Shown piece after piece: positions 44,401-52,949 of a DNA stretch of 64,000 nucleotides (positions are counted from its first letter, which is position 1; each line of letters starts with the position of its first letter). Below the pieces are notes generated by a model. That model did not search any database. It saw only the letters and a program-made list of their open reading frames with translations, and was not told the DNA's origin. The stretch lies in the NCBI GenBank assembly GCA_947644595.1, contig CANSAE010000001.1:381605-445604 (forward strand), read 5' to 3'. Source of the stretch: an uncultured Clostridia bacterium (lineage in GTDB: Bacteria; Bacillota; Clostridia; Oscillospirales; Oscillospiraceae). Both the position numbers and the translations under genes were made by a program.

Positions 44401-45098
44401 TTGTCGATGATGGTATTAAATGTGGTGTGCCGGCAGTGATCGGACCAGTAGGTGTCGATCATCTTGATCTCCGTGATGGTCGGGTCCCGGTGCTCGGACT
44501 TGAAATAGTCCTGACAGCATTTGATGTCGCCGAAGTCCATCGCCAAGCCGTTTTTACTCACGAATTCGTGCAATCCGGCATCGTCCAATTCACAAAAACC
44601 TGTAAGTGTGGTGACCGTCTCGGGAATATCGTATTGCACAGCCAAGGTTTCCATCAAGTCCAAAGACGCTTCCCGGCTCTCTACCGGGTTGATGACGTAC
44701 TTTTTCACCGCCGCCACCTGTGCGTCCGTCAAATCACCGAACAAAACATACACCCGGGCGGTTCGCACTGTGGGGCGTTCTTTCTGGGAGATGATTTGGA
44801 TGCACTGTGCCGCGCTGTCCGCCCGCTGGTCGTACTGTCCGGGAAGATACTCCACAGCAAAGACTTTGCCGTTCATCTCCGGCAGCACATTATAGGTCAC
44901 ATCCTGCTGAGGCTCTGAGAATACCGTGCCCACTGCGTAATCAAACAAATCCTTGTCGATATTCTCCACATCGTAGCGGTTAAACAGCCGCAGGTCTGTC
45001 AGCTCTCGGATTCCCAAAAAGGTGCGTAATTCCTCTTTCAGAGCGTCCGCACTGTGGCGCAGGCCTTGTTTTTTCTCTACATATACCCGATATACCAT
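41409..45098 (-). CDS. purL: Phosphoribosylformylglycinamidine synthase, single-chain
   Basis: Converts FGAR, glutamine and ATP to FGAM. 1229 residues: the large clostridial form with a PurS-like start, two PurM-like halves ([11 protein letters not shown] near 225, [20 protein letters not shown] near 305, [11 protein letters not shown] near 500), and a fused C-terminal glutaminase ([31 protein letters not shown] with the nucleophile Cys, and a late His/Glu pair in SHGEGRF). ATG at 45098 with AGGAGTGAG upstream, 4 bases from purD. Replaces separate purL/purQ/purS. Confidence 0.96.
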   Translation of the reverse strand: MVYRVYVEKKQGLRHSADALKEELRTFLGIRELTDLRLFNRYDVENIDKDLFDYAVGTVFSEPQQDVTYNVLPEMNGKVFAVEYLPGQYDQRADSAAQCIQIISQKERPTVRTARVYVLFGDLTDAQVAAVKKYVINPVESREASLDLMETLAVQYDIPETVTTLTGFCELDDAGLHEFVSKNGLAMDFGDIKCCQDYFKSEHRDPTITEIKMIDTYWSDHCRHTTFNTIIDNVTFEDALLQTAWEEYLATRREIGRTKPVTLMDMGTIAVKYLRASGELSKLDESEEINACTVKIKVNVDGQDEDWLLLFKNETHNHPTEIEPFGGAATCIGGAIRDPLSGRSYVYAAMRVTGAADPLKPLEETIQGKLPQRKLVTTAAAGYSSYGNQIGLATGQVDELYHSGYAAKRMEIGAVIAAAPAENIRRERPVPGDVVILLGGRTGRDGCGGATGSSKSHTVQSLESCGAEVQKGNAPEERKLQRLFRNPEASRLIKRCNDFGAGGVSVAVGELADGLEINLNNVPKKYDGLDGTELAISESQERMAVVVAPEDVRRFCELADAENLEVSQIATVTADPRLIMHWNGKKIVDVSRAFLDTNGAEKHIDVCPAAPKAWNKAIPIDFKQGYTALASDLNVCSKRGLSERFDASIGAGTVLMPFGGTYQHTPIQAMAHTVSVEEKHTDTCSLMAWGYNPYIAENSPYHSAFLAVVESVSKIVATGAKFEDVYLSFQEYFEKPGQDPHSWGKPFSALLGAFMAQKQLRVAAIGGKDSMSGTFEHLTVPPTLVSFAVTTENAEHILSNEFKSSGHKVVLLQPEYDSEGLPVIDSLKKLFTQVHDLTVTGKALAAYTPTYGGVAEAVMKMAFGNLLGFRFADIPLETLFGYRYGAFVLELAEGVAPMGTVLGETTAEQVFTYGQETIALQELLSAYENKLEPVYPCNIPMAHEDIPAYTFAADAWPTPAVKTARPKVIIPVFPGNNCEYDSAKALRDAGAEPEIIVIRNLTANAITESVEYFAKAIRDAQIVFIPGGFSGGDEPDGSAKFITAFFRNAKIKDAVHELLGQRDGLMAGICNGFQALIKLGLVPYGEIIDTDDTCPTLTFNTIGRHESRLVRTRIASNKSPWLMATQPGEIYTVPISHGEGRFIAPDGLIEKLAEAGQIATQYVDLSGAPTADVQFNPNHSVMAIEGITSPDGRVFGKMGHSERKGPWLYKNVPGVYDMQMFESAVQYFK

Positions 45099-45102
45099 GC
45101 TC

Positions 45103-46371
45103 TCACTCCTTATTCGCCCGCAGAGCGCGCTGTCCGATGTCCCTGCGGTAGAACGCGTTGTCAAAATGCACTTTTTCCACCTGAGCGTAGGCTTTTTCGA
45201 TTGCACCTTCCAATGTCTCTGCCGTGGCAACCACGCCCAGGACCCGGCCGCCGTTTGTGAGCAGTTTGCCGCCGTCCAGCTTGGCTCCGGCAATATACAC
45301 TTCGCCGTCAATACCGGCATCCATGGTGATCTCATAGCCTTTTTCATAGGCTTCCGGGTATCCCTTGCTGGCCATGACCACGCAGCAGGCACTGCCGGCA
45401 AAAAACTTCACTTCCGTATCCGCCAGGGTGCCATTGGCGCAGGCCTGCATGATGGTCAGCAAATCGCTTTCCAGCAGCGGCAGGACCACCTGGGTCTCCG
45501 GGTCGCCGAAGCGGCAGTTGTATTCGATGACCTTCGGGCCGTTGGGCGTAAGCATCAAACCAAAGTACAAGCAACCCTTGAAGGTACGACCCTCGGCGTT
45601 CATGGCGTGCATGGTGGGAAGGAAAATTTCCTCCATACACCGCTTGTCCATGTCCTTGGTATAATAGGGATTCGGGGCAATGGTGCCCATGCCGCCGGTG
45701 TTCAGTCCCTCGTCACCGTCCAGAGCCCGCTTGTGGTCCATGGAGGACACCATGGGGACCACGGTCTTACCGTCGGTAAAAGACAGCACAGACACTTCCG
45801 GGCCGGTCAAAAACTCCTCGATAACGATTTGATTCCCGGAATCGCCGAACTTCTTATCCGACATGATGGCCTTCACCGCATCTTTGGCTTCCGCCAGGTT
45901 TTGCGCGATGATGACGCCCTTGCCCAGCGCCAAGCCGTCCGCCTTGATGACCGTGGGCATGGGGGCGGTCTCCAGATACGCCAAGGCACTTGCCGCATCG
46001 GTAAAGACCTCGTAGGCCGCAGTGGGAATACCGTATTGTTTCATCAGGTTCTTGGAAAAGACCTTGCTTCCTTCGATGATGGCCGCCGCTTTGTTGGGGC
46101 CGAAGCAGGGCACGCCGATGGCTTCCAGCGCGTCCACCGCGCCCAAAACAAGGGGGTCATCTGGAGCAACCACTGCAAAATCAATGGCATTCTCCTTGGC
46201 AAACTGCACGATACCGTCAAGCTCTTTCGCGCCGATGTCTACACAAGTAGCATCCTCGGCAATACCGCCGTTACCCGGCAGGGCAAAAATTTCCGTGATG
46301 GTCTTGTTTTTCTTCAGGCTTTTGATGATGGCGTGCTCTCGTCCGCCACCGCCGACTACCATGAGTTTCAT
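45103..46371 (-). CDS. purD: Phosphoribosylamine-glycine ligase
   Basis: ATP-grasp enzyme joining phosphoribosylamine and glycine to GAR. 422 residues. MVVGGGGREHAI at the N-terminus, GLALGKGVIIA near 150, the GGMGTIAPNPYY loop near 228 and VIEYNCRFGDPETQ near 280. Tight spacing to purL (4 bases) and to the AICAR transformylase gene (18 bases). Confidence 0.96.
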   Translation of the reverse strand: MKLMVVGGGGREHAIIKSLKKNKTITEIFALPGNGGIAEDATCVDIGAKELDGIVQFAKENAIDFAVVAPDDPLVLGAVDALEAIGVPCFGPNKAAAIIEGSKVFSKNLMKQYGIPTAAYEVFTDAASALAYLETAPMPTVIKADGLALGKGVIIAQNLAEAKDAVKAIMSDKKFGDSGNQIVIEEFLTGPEVSVLSFTDGKTVVPMVSSMDHKRALDGDEGLNTGGMGTIAPNPYYTKDMDKRCMEEIFLPTMHAMNAEGRTFKGCLYFGLMLTPNGPKVIEYNCRFGDPETQVVLPLLESDLLTIMQACANGTLADTEVKFFAGSACCVVMASKGYPEAYEKGYEITMDAGIDGEVYIAGAKLDGGKLLTNGGRVLGVVATAETLEGAIEKAYAQVEKVHFDNAFYRRDIGQRALRANKE

Positions 46372-46389
46372 CTCTCTCCCCGCTTTCTA

Positions 46390-47568
46390 TCAATGGTGGA
46401 ATAGGCGCATACCTGTAAACGCCATAACAATACCGTATTTATCACACGTTTCGATCACATGGTCATCACGGATGCTGCCGCCCGGTTCCGCGATGTACTG
46501 CACGCCGGATTTCCGCGCCCGCTCCACATTATCGCCGAACGGAAAAAATGCGTCAGAGCCCACGGTCACACCTGTTTGGGTGGCAATCCATACCTTTTTT
46601 TCCTCGGCAGTCAGGGGTTCCGGCTTGACCTTAAATTTCGTCTGCCACTCCCCTTCCGCCAGTACATCCTCATATTCGTCAGAGGTGTACACGTCAATAG
46701 CATTGTCCCGGTCCGGGCGGCGGATACCGTCCACGAATTGCAGGCCCAACACCTTGGGATGCTGCCGCAAGTACCAGTTGTCCGCCTTGCTGCCCGCCAA
46801 ACGGGTGCAGTGAATCCGGCTTTGCTGTCCCGCTCCTACGCCGATGGCCTGTCCGTCTTTCACATAGCACACCGAATTGGACTGGGTGTATTTCAAGGTG
46901 ATGAGCGCCACGATCATGTCGATGACGGCATGTTCAGGCAGCTCTTTGTTCTTCGTGACGACGTTAGTCAGCAGCGCCCGGTCGATCTTGAAGTTGTTCC
47001 GGCCCTGCTCAAAAGTGATGCCGAACACATCCTTGTGCTCCTGCACAGCGGGGATATAATCGGGATCGATTTTGACCACGTTGTAATTGCCCTTTTTCTT
47101 GGTCTTGAGAATTTCCAGGGCTTCCGGTGTGAAATCCGGGGCAATGACGCCGTCGGACACCTCGTCTTTCAGATACAGCGCCGTAGCCCTGTCGCAGGTG
47201 TCGCTCAGCGCAGCCCAGTCTCCGTAGGAGCACAGCCGGTCAGCGCCCCGGGCACGGATATAGGCGCAAGCGATGGGAGTCAACTCCAATGCCGGGTCCA
47301 CGAAGTAGATTTGTTTATCCACGTCGCTCAGAGGCAGCCCCACGGCGGCCCCGGCGGGTGAAACGTGCTTAAAAGACGCCGCGGCAGGCAGTCCGGTAGC
47401 CTCTTTCAGTTCCTTCACCAGCTGCCAAGAATTCAGTGCGTCCATGAAGTTGATATAGCCCGGTTTACCGTTGAGTACTTCAATGGGCAGGCCACGCCCG
47501 TCATTCACGTAAATGCTCGATGGCTTTTGGTTGGGGTTGCAGCCGTATTTCAGTTCCAGATTTTTCAT
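46390..47568 (-). CDS. Stand-alone AICAR formyltransferase
   Basis: Transfers a formyl group from 10-formyl-tetrahydrofolate to AICAR, the ninth step of IMP synthesis. 392 residues, equal to the C-terminal domain of PurH alone. It opens LKYGCNPNQKPSSIYV and has the catalytic-loop motif SFKHVSPAGAAVGLPL (Lys-His near 67-68), QSNSVCYVKDGQAIGVGAGQ near 235 and SDAFFPFGDNVERA near 345. The IMP cyclohydrolase domain is missing and is supplied by the PurO-type gene 9 bases upstream. Confidence 0.94.
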   Translation of the reverse strand: MKNLELKYGCNPNQKPSSIYVNDGRGLPIEVLNGKPGYINFMDALNSWQLVKELKEATGLPAAASFKHVSPAGAAVGLPLSDVDKQIYFVDPALELTPIACAYIRARGADRLCSYGDWAALSDTCDRATALYLKDEVSDGVIAPDFTPEALEILKTKKKGNYNVVKIDPDYIPAVQEHKDVFGITFEQGRNNFKIDRALLTNVVTKNKELPEHAVIDMIVALITLKYTQSNSVCYVKDGQAIGVGAGQQSRIHCTRLAGSKADNWYLRQHPKVLGLQFVDGIRRPDRDNAIDVYTSDEYEDVLAEGEWQTKFKVKPEPLTAEEKKVWIATQTGVTVGSDAFFPFGDNVERARKSGVQYIAEPGGSIRDDHVIETCDKYGIVMAFTGMRLFHH

Positions 47569-47577
47569 TTCCGCACC

Positions 47578-48288
47578 TCACACATTCTTATTCACGATCA
47601 CCGTGTCCGTCTTGCCGTCTTTCAAGTCGATGGTGCGGACAAACAGCGAAACTTTGTTGTCCTCGTTGAGATTGGCCCAAAGTATATCCGCAAAAGCCTT
47701 GGCGTCACTGCACTCGATTGCGACTCGCTCCGGTTCGCCCTCAAAGCTGGGCAGGGGTATACCGTCGCCCATATAGGTGTGGATGTAATGCCCCACGCCA
47801 GCCACGGGCTTATCGTATTCGTAGAAATAACGGCAGCAGCAAGCGGGGTCGCCGTCCATGGATTTCAAAATGGATAGGTTATAACTACCGTCGGACTTCA
47901 CCACACCGGAAATGCGGGGGGTATAGTTGGGAGCGTCCGGCTCGAACTCCCGCGTTAAGAGCGCATGGCGGTAGCAATGGCCCTCCGCCATGAAGTCCCG
48001 AATCGTGTCCGTCTGGTCGCCGTTGGTGACGATGGTGATGCCGTCGTCCATGACCCGCACGGGGTGATAGATAATCAAACTGGGGTCGGACAGCTTGGAA
48101 GGGTCGAACGCTTTGGTCTGAATGCCGTCCGGTGTTTCCGTGAACACCCGGTTGCGGCTGTTTTCGCTGCGGCCCATAATGAAATAGGCAATGACGGCCT
48201 TTGTGTTATCCGGGGTGCGGCCCATGATGATGCCCCGCCCGGGGTAACTGACTGCGTTCAGCAGTTGTTTAATGTCCAGCAATTTCAT
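47578..48288 (-). CDS. purO: Archaeal-type IMP cyclohydrolase PurO
   Basis: Closes the ring of FAICAR to give IMP. 236 residues. SYPGRGIIMGRTPDN followed by AYFIMGRSENSRNRVF is the PurO signature, and HPVRV near 75 and GHYIHTYMGDG near 178 fit the same fold (Ntn-hydrolase-like), unrelated to the cyclohydrolase half of PurH. Adjacent to purN without a gap. Together with the separate AICAR formyltransferase it replaces bifunctional PurH. Confidence 0.9.
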   Translation of the reverse strand: MKLLDIKQLLNAVSYPGRGIIMGRTPDNTKAVIAYFIMGRSENSRNRVFTETPDGIQTKAFDPSKLSDPSLIIYHPVRVMDDGITIVTNGDQTDTIRDFMAEGHCYRHALLTREFEPDAPNYTPRISGVVKSDGSYNLSILKSMDGDPACCCRYFYEYDKPVAGVGHYIHTYMGDGIPLPSFEGEPERVAIECSDAKAFADILWANLNEDNKVSLFVRTIDLKDGKTDTVIVNKNV

Positions 48289-48894
48289 TTACGCTCTCTC
48301 CTTTTCCATTTGTGCAGCGACCTGCTCCACCGCATGGGGCAGCAAAACCCACTCCGCCTGTTCCATGACCCGCTTCTGCAATACCTCGGGGGTATCCCCA
48401 GGCAAAATCTCCACGGCTTTTTGGGCAATAATGCGTCCGCCGTCGGGAATCTCATTCACAAAATGCACCGTTGCACCAGTGACTTTCACACCGTAGCTAA
48501 GCGCCGCCTCGTGGACCTTCAAGCCGTAAAATCCCTTTCCGCAAAAGGATGGGATAAGGGACGGATGGACGTTGATGATGCGCTCGGGCCACTGTTTCGT
48601 AAAATTCTCACTCAAAATGCTCATAAAGCCCGCCAGAACGATAAGTTCAATGCCGTGAGCTTCCAATTCCTTAGAAATGGCAGCCTCAAAGCCTCCCTGA
48701 CTGCCCAGTTCCTTTCGGGAGCAGACCACGCCGGGGATGCCGGCATTCTTCGCCCGCTCCAGGGCATAGGCGCCGGGATTGCTTGCCAGCACCAATCGGA
48801 TGCGCCCGCTGTGGAGCCTTCCGGACGTTTGTGCGTCAATGAGGGCCTGCAAATTGGTGCCGCCGCCGGAAACAAATACCGCGATATTAACCAT
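48289..48894 (-). CDS. purN: Phosphoribosylglycinamide formyltransferase
   Basis: Uses 10-formyl-tetrahydrofolate to formylate GAR. 201 residues. VFVSGGGTNLQALID (7-21), the catalytic INVHPSLIPSFCGKGFYG (Asn and His near 106-108) and GATVHFVNEIPDGGRIIAQ with the third catalytic Asp. Its start lies within the last codons of the FNT gene (8-base overlap). Both folate-dependent formyl steps of the pathway are thus encoded in this operon. Confidence 0.95.
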   Translation of the reverse strand: MVNIAVFVSGGGTNLQALIDAQTSGRLHSGRIRLVLASNPGAYALERAKNAGIPGVVCSRKELGSQGGFEAAISKELEAHGIELIVLAGFMSILSENFTKQWPERIINVHPSLIPSFCGKGFYGLKVHEAALSYGVKVTGATVHFVNEIPDGGRIIAQKAVEILPGDTPEVLQKRVMEQAEWVLLPHAVEQVAAQMEKERA

Positions 48895-49501
48895 GTTTCT
48901 CACCTGCCAACTGCTTGAGCCAAGGCAGGAGCATTCCGCCCACGGAATTCCCCAGGATGACCACCACCAAAAACACAATCACTTCCCCGGTAAACATCCG
49001 GGCAGAGGCAAAATAGAACATATTGGCAATAGAATGCTCAAACCCGGCAATGATGAATGCCGGTACACAAAAGAAAATGCCCAATGGAGACTTCCCTACC
49101 TTAAACACTTCCACCGCGGTGTACATCAAAATGCCGCAGAAGATCGCCGCAGCAAAGGCCTGTCCCATGCTGAGCGCCAGCTTGCTTTCACACATTTCCC
49201 AAGCAATGTTCCGGTACCCGGGCTTGATATATCCCACCGCAAGACCACAGGCCAGAGTGCCCAACCCGTTGCCCACAAGGGTCAAAGCGACATCCACGAC
49301 ACTTTGCTTATCATGGGTATCGGCCAGATAGCCGATTTTCCCAGTGAACAGGTACAGTCCCTGGTAACAAATCGCCACCAGCGCCACACAGAACAGTGCT
49401 GCGCCCACGAAGCGGTTATCACTGCCGAAAAACGCACTGCCCGCAATGGATACGTAGATGCCCGCCCCAATGGACAGAAAGAAGGGTTTTCGTATCTGCA
49501 T
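48887..49501 (-). CDS. Formate/nitrite transporter (FNT) family channel
   Basis: 204 residues, short for the family (about 260-285), but six hydrophobic segments can be placed. The signature FEHSIANMFYFASARM (near 155-170) and the pore region SIGAGIYVSIAGSAFF identify FNT. It most likely moves formate, in or out. It overlaps purN and lies 11 bases after purF, so it is a true member of the purine operon. Formate feeds 10-formyl-tetrahydrofolate through formate-THF ligase, which links it to PurN and the AICAR step; nitrite or hydrosulfide cannot be excluded. Confidence 0.88.
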   Translation of the reverse strand: MQIRKPFFLSIGAGIYVSIAGSAFFGSDNRFVGAALFCVALVAICYQGLYLFTGKIGYLADTHDKQSVVDVALTLVGNGLGTLACGLAVGYIKPGYRNIAWEMCESKLALSMGQAFAAAIFCGILMYTAVEVFKVGKSPLGIFFCVPAFIIAGFEHSIANMFYFASARMFTGEVIVFLVVVILGNSVGGMLLPWLKQLAGEKHG

Positions 49502-49512
49502 AAATACCTCTC

Positions 49513-50955
49513 TTATAGTTGGATTTTTTCCTGGTTTGCCTCGGAAATTTTCATCTCAAACCGGCTCTTGCTGCTTTGCCGGGGGAGCTCCGTGGGATAT
49601 TCGCTACTGAAGCATCCTGTGCAAAAGCCGGTATCCTTCCCTGTAAGGAGCTTCACGTGCTCCAGGCTCAAATATCCGATGGTATCCACATCAATGATCT
49701 CTGCGATCTCTTCCAGCGTATGATTGCACGCAATGAGCATATCCTGAGAATCGATATCCGTGCCGTAATAGCAGGCATTGATGAACGGAGGCGCGGAAAC
49801 CATCATATGCACTTCCTTAGCACCGGCCTCCCGCAACACCTTGACCATCCGGGCACTGGTAGTTCCACGTACTATAGAATCATCCACCACCACCACGCGC
49901 TTGTCCTTGATGACGCTGATGATCGGATTGAGCTTAATCTTCACTTTATCCTCCCGGGATTTCTGTCCGGGAGCAATAAAGGTACGGCCGATGTATTTAT
50001 TTTTTACGAAACCAATCTCATAAGGGATACCGGATTCCATGGAATAGCCAATTGCCGCATCCAGTCCGGAATCCGGGACACCGATGACTACGTCGGCGTC
50101 CACCGGGTGCTCCTGTGCCAGAAAGCGTCCCGCCTGAACGCGGGCTTCATGGACAGAGCATCCGTTGATAACGGAGTCCGGTCGGGCAAAGTAAATATAC
50201 TCAAACACGCAAAAGCTCTCCGGCTTTTTGCCGCAATGATCCCGAATGGTGCGGTATCCGCCCTTTTCAAACACCACGATTTCCCCCGGCGCAATATCCC
50301 GGATAAATTTCGCCCCGCACACGTCCAGTGCGCAGGATTCGGAAGCCACCACATAACTGCCGTCAGCACATTGTCCAAAGCACAAAGGCCGGAAGCCGTT
50401 TTCATCCCTGGCAGCGATCAGCTTTGCCGGAGACATCAGCACCAGAGAGTAAGCTCCCTTGATGCGGCTCATGGCCTTGTTCACCGCTTCTTCAATGGAC
50501 CCGGAATTTAACCGTTCTTTGGTAATGATATAAGAGATGACCTCCGTATCACTGGTGGTGTGGAAAATAGAGCCCTGCATTTCCAGTTCGTGACGCAGTT
50601 CATACGAATTCACCAAGTTGCCGTTATGCGCCAGGGCCATGCGGCCTTTCACATGGTTCACCACAATGGGTTGGGCATTGGAGCGATCCGTGTTTCCCGT
50701 GGTACCGTAACGCACATGTCCCACGGCCATATTCCCTTGTCCCAAGCTTTCCATCACAGAATGTGTAAACACATCATTTACTAAGCCGACATCCTTATAA
50801 TCGGTGAAAATGCCGTCGTCATTGACCACAATACCTGCGCTCTCCTGCCCCCGGTGCTGCAACGCAAACAGGCCGTAATAAGCTGCACTGGCCACATCCC
50901 GCCCCGGTGCGCCCCAAATGCCAAATACACCGCATTCTTCTCTCAATTTTCCCAT
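49513..50955 (-). CDS. purF: Amidophosphoribosyltransferase
   Basis: First committed step: PRPP plus glutamine to phosphoribosylamine. 480 residues. REECGVFGIWG places the Ntn nucleophile Cys after a short propeptide, ALQHRGQESAGI follows, and the PRPP loop is VVVVDDSIVRGTTS near 350. Cys clusters near the C-terminus (CTGCFSSEYP) fit the iron-sulfur form of B. subtilis. It follows purC after a 153-base gap with a hairpin. Confidence 0.96.
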   Translation of the reverse strand: MGKLREECGVFGIWGAPGRDVASAAYYGLFALQHRGQESAGIVVNDDGIFTDYKDVGLVNDVFTHSVMESLGQGNMAVGHVRYGTTGNTDRSNAQPIVVNHVKGRMALAHNGNLVNSYELRHELEMQGSIFHTTSDTEVISYIITKERLNSGSIEEAVNKAMSRIKGAYSLVLMSPAKLIAARDENGFRPLCFGQCADGSYVVASESCALDVCGAKFIRDIAPGEIVVFEKGGYRTIRDHCGKKPESFCVFEYIYFARPDSVINGCSVHEARVQAGRFLAQEHPVDADVVIGVPDSGLDAAIGYSMESGIPYEIGFVKNKYIGRTFIAPGQKSREDKVKIKLNPIISVIKDKRVVVVDDSIVRGTTSARMVKVLREAGAKEVHMMVSAPPFINACYYGTDIDSQDMLIACNHTLEEIAEIIDVDTIGYLSLEHVKLLTGKDTGFCTGCFSSEYPTELPRQSSKSRFEMKISEANQEKIQL

Positions 50956-51053
50956 AATATATGATTCCTTTCGCCGCCTCTGCGCGATTTTTTCGGAGTG
51001 TATCTCCTGTCATTGACCCATCAAACTGATCGCCGCAACGCGGCAATAATGTC

Positions 51054-51092
51054 AAAAATCGGTTTCAGACAATGCCCGGAACCGATTTTTGT
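51054..51092 (-). terminator. Hairpin between purC and purF
   Basis: Stem CAAAAATCGGTT/AACCGATTTTTG with a 14-base loop. The A/T arms could act as a weak terminator or attenuator inside the operon. The rest of the 50956-51108 gap shows no gene. Confidence 0.5.
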
Positions 51093-51108
51093 CTCCGGAG
51101 GCATTTTC

Positions 51109-51825
51109 TCAGCATTTCTCTCCAAAGATACGATACATAATTTCATTGTAGGCCTCGACCTCGCCGCCCATATCCCGGCGGAAACGGTCCTTATCCAGCT
51201 TCTCGTGGGTAGTCGCATCCCACAAGCGGCAGGTATCCGGACTGATCTCGTCAGCCAGAATGATATAGTCGCCCATCACTGTGCCGAATTCCAGCTTAAA
51301 ATCCACCAACTCCACGTTGATGGTCGCAAAATATGTTTTCAGCACATCATTGATGTGAAAAGCCAGGTCCTTGATGCGCTGAATTTCGTTGGGGCCGGCC
51401 AGCTTCAGGGCAATGGCATGGTACTCATTGATGAGCGGATCACCCAAGTCATCGTTTTTATAGCTGAACTCAATGGTAGGATGTTCAAACACGATGCCCT
51501 CTTCCACTCCGTAACGCTTAGAGAAGGAACCCGCAGAAATGTTGCGGATGATGACCTCCAGTGGGATGATATCCACCTTTTTCACCACGGTCTCCCGGTC
51601 ATTGAGTTCCTGCACATAGTGGGTGGGAACACCGTTCTCTCCCAGCATCTTCATCAGGAAATTGGAAACCCGGTTATTCACCACACCTTTGCCCGCAATG
51701 GTTCCCTTCTTCTGTCCATTGAACGCGGTGGCATCGTCCTTATAAGAAACGATGACAAGCTGGGAATCATCAGTGGCATAAACCTTTTTGGCTTTTCCTT
51801 CGTAAAGCTGTTCTCTCTTTTCCAT
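51109..51825 (-). CDS. purC: SAICAR synthetase
   Basis: Joins CAIR and aspartate using ATP. 238 residues. QLYEGKAKKVYATDD at the N-terminus, EVIIRNISAGSFSKRYG near 90, LADEISPDTCRLWD near 192. The ATG at 51825 has GAGGAAGC upstream and follows purE by 13 bases. Confidence 0.96.
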   Translation of the reverse strand: MEKREQLYEGKAKKVYATDDSQLVIVSYKDDATAFNGQKKGTIAGKGVVNNRVSNFLMKMLGENGVPTHYVQELNDRETVVKKVDIIPLEVIIRNISAGSFSKRYGVEEGIVFEHPTIEFSYKNDDLGDPLINEYHAIALKLAGPNEIQRIKDLAFHINDVLKTYFATINVELVDFKLEFGTVMGDYIILADEISPDTCRLWDATTHEKLDKDRFRRDMGGEVEAYNEIMYRIFGEKC

Positions 51826-51838
51826 GTTTGCTTCCTCC

Positions 51839-52333
51839 TCAAACATTGAATTCCGCTTCCGCGGCCGCATTTTTTTCCAGAACCTTCTGGGTATCCGCAA
51901 GACGCTTATCCAGCAGCTTTTGGGCCAAGCCCGCATCTTCAATGGCAAGCATCTCAATAGACAGTAAAGCGGCATTGACCGCCCCATCGATCGCCACCGT
52001 GGCCACAGGGATGCCGGAAGGCATCATCACGGTAGAATACAGGGCATCAACGCCGTCTAACGCGCCGGAGCGCATGGGAATACCAATCACCGGTAAGGTG
52101 GTATTTGCGGCAATGGCCCCCGCCAGATGTGCTGCCATACCGGCCGCACAGATAACGGCGCCAAAGCCATTCTCCCGGGCCGTTTCCGCAAATTCCTTTG
52201 CCTGCACAGGGGTTCTATGCGCAGAATAGATATGCACTTCATAAGGCACACCGAAGTCCTTGAGCGTATCAATAGCCTTTTTCACTACTGGCAGGTCACT
52301 GTCACTACCCATCATGATGCCAATCTTTTTCAT
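51839..52333 (-). CDS. purE: N5-carboxyaminoimidazole ribonucleotide mutase / AIR carboxylase PurE
   Basis: 164 residues. IMMGSDSDLPVV (6-17), SAHRTP (near 37-42) and the GMAAHLAGAIAANTTLPVIG loop are the PurE core. No purK is nearby; whether it is the class I mutase or the class II carboxylase is not decided here. First gene of the purine operon. AAAAAGGGGAAA lies before the ATG. Confidence 0.95.
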   Translation of the reverse strand: MKKIGIMMGSDSDLPVVKKAIDTLKDFGVPYEVHIYSAHRTPVQAKEFAETARENGFGAVICAAGMAAHLAGAIAANTTLPVIGIPMRSGALDGVDALYSTVMMPSGIPVATVAIDGAVNAALLSIEMLAIEDAGLAQKLLDKRLADTQKVLEKNAAAEAEFNV

Positions 52334-52364
52334 CACACATTTCCCCTTTTTTCGGTATAGTTCT

Positions 52365-52393
52365 ATGATACTGGAAATCGGACAAATGTGCAA
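52365..52393 (-). promoter_or_regulatory. Purine operon promoter
   Basis: Minus strand TTGCAC, 17 bases, TATCAT, about 30 bases before the purE start. No purine riboswitch is visible in this short leader. The 312-base gap 52334-52645 holds this promoter, repeat copy C and the rpsR terminator. Confidence 0.75.
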
Positions 52394-52482
52394 GGGCCTA
52401 TTTCGTAGATAATTTGAATTTTTATCGAATTTCTTTGGGCATTGTGTTGGATTATAAGATTATGGTAAACCAACGTTTTTTG

Positions 52483-52606
52483 TTTCACAGATTTCCCGCC
52501 CGCAAACGAGAAAAATTAAATCATTTTTCACAGCTTCACGGGCAAAAAATACCGCTCACGGAATGAGAGTGCGCCTTCGGGTGCGCTCGAATGAAGTGCC
52601 ATTCTC
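52483..52606 (+). repeat. Dispersed intergenic hairpin repeat, copy C
   Basis: TTTCACAGATTTC, then AATTAAATCATTTTT, CAGCTTCACGGGC and AAAAAAT follow the order of copies A and B. It next has CTCA/TGAG and a GC-rich stem GAGTGCGCC/GGTGCGCTC closed by a TTCG loop (52567-52588). It lies upstream of the purine promoter and next to the rpsR terminator. The most divergent of the three. Confidence 0.68.
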
Positions 52607-52607
52607 T

Positions 52608-52647
52608 AAAATAAAAGCCCCCCGCCATGGCGGGGGGCTTTTATTTT
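52608..52647. terminator. Terminator of the rpsF-ssb-rpsR operon
   Basis: Perfect palindrome AAAATAAAAGCCCCCCGCCA with its complement, 20 bp of pairing and T-tracts on both sides. Confidence 0.92.
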
Positions 52648-52891
52648 AATCCGTTACATAAGGCAACAGCGCAACCTGACGGGCGCGCTTGATTGCCTCG
52701 GTCAGCTGACGCTGATGCATCGCGCAGGTACCAGTGGCCCGACGGGGCAGGATCTTGCTGCGGTCGGACATATACCGCTTCAGCTTCGCGGTGTCTTTGT
52801 AATCGATATACGTGCATTTATCCACGCAGAACTGGCAAACTTTTCTCCGCTTGCGGTTCTTGGGGTTATTCTTATCGAATGCCAAGGTCAA
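52646..52891 (-). CDS. rpsR: 30S ribosomal protein S18
   Basis: 81 residues. [20 protein letters not shown] and [20 protein letters not shown] are typical of S18, including the cysteine-bearing (zinc-ribbon-like) form: CQFC, C at 26 and the later C in TGTC. AGGAGG upstream. It pairs with S6 in the small subunit. Confidence 0.97.
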   Translation of the reverse strand: MTLAFDKNNPKNRKRRKVCQFCVDKCTYIDYKDTAKLKRYMSDRSKILPRRATGTCAMHQRQLTEAIKRARQVALLPYVTD

Positions 52892-52949
52892 AACCTCCTT
52901 TTATAGCAAAATGAAAAAATACGAATTCTCGCAATTGATGAGGCGTTCC

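Noticed and set aside
52334..52400. A purine riboswitch before purE
   Set aside because: The leader from the promoter to purE is only about 30 bases, too short for the aptamer, and the conserved loops are absent.
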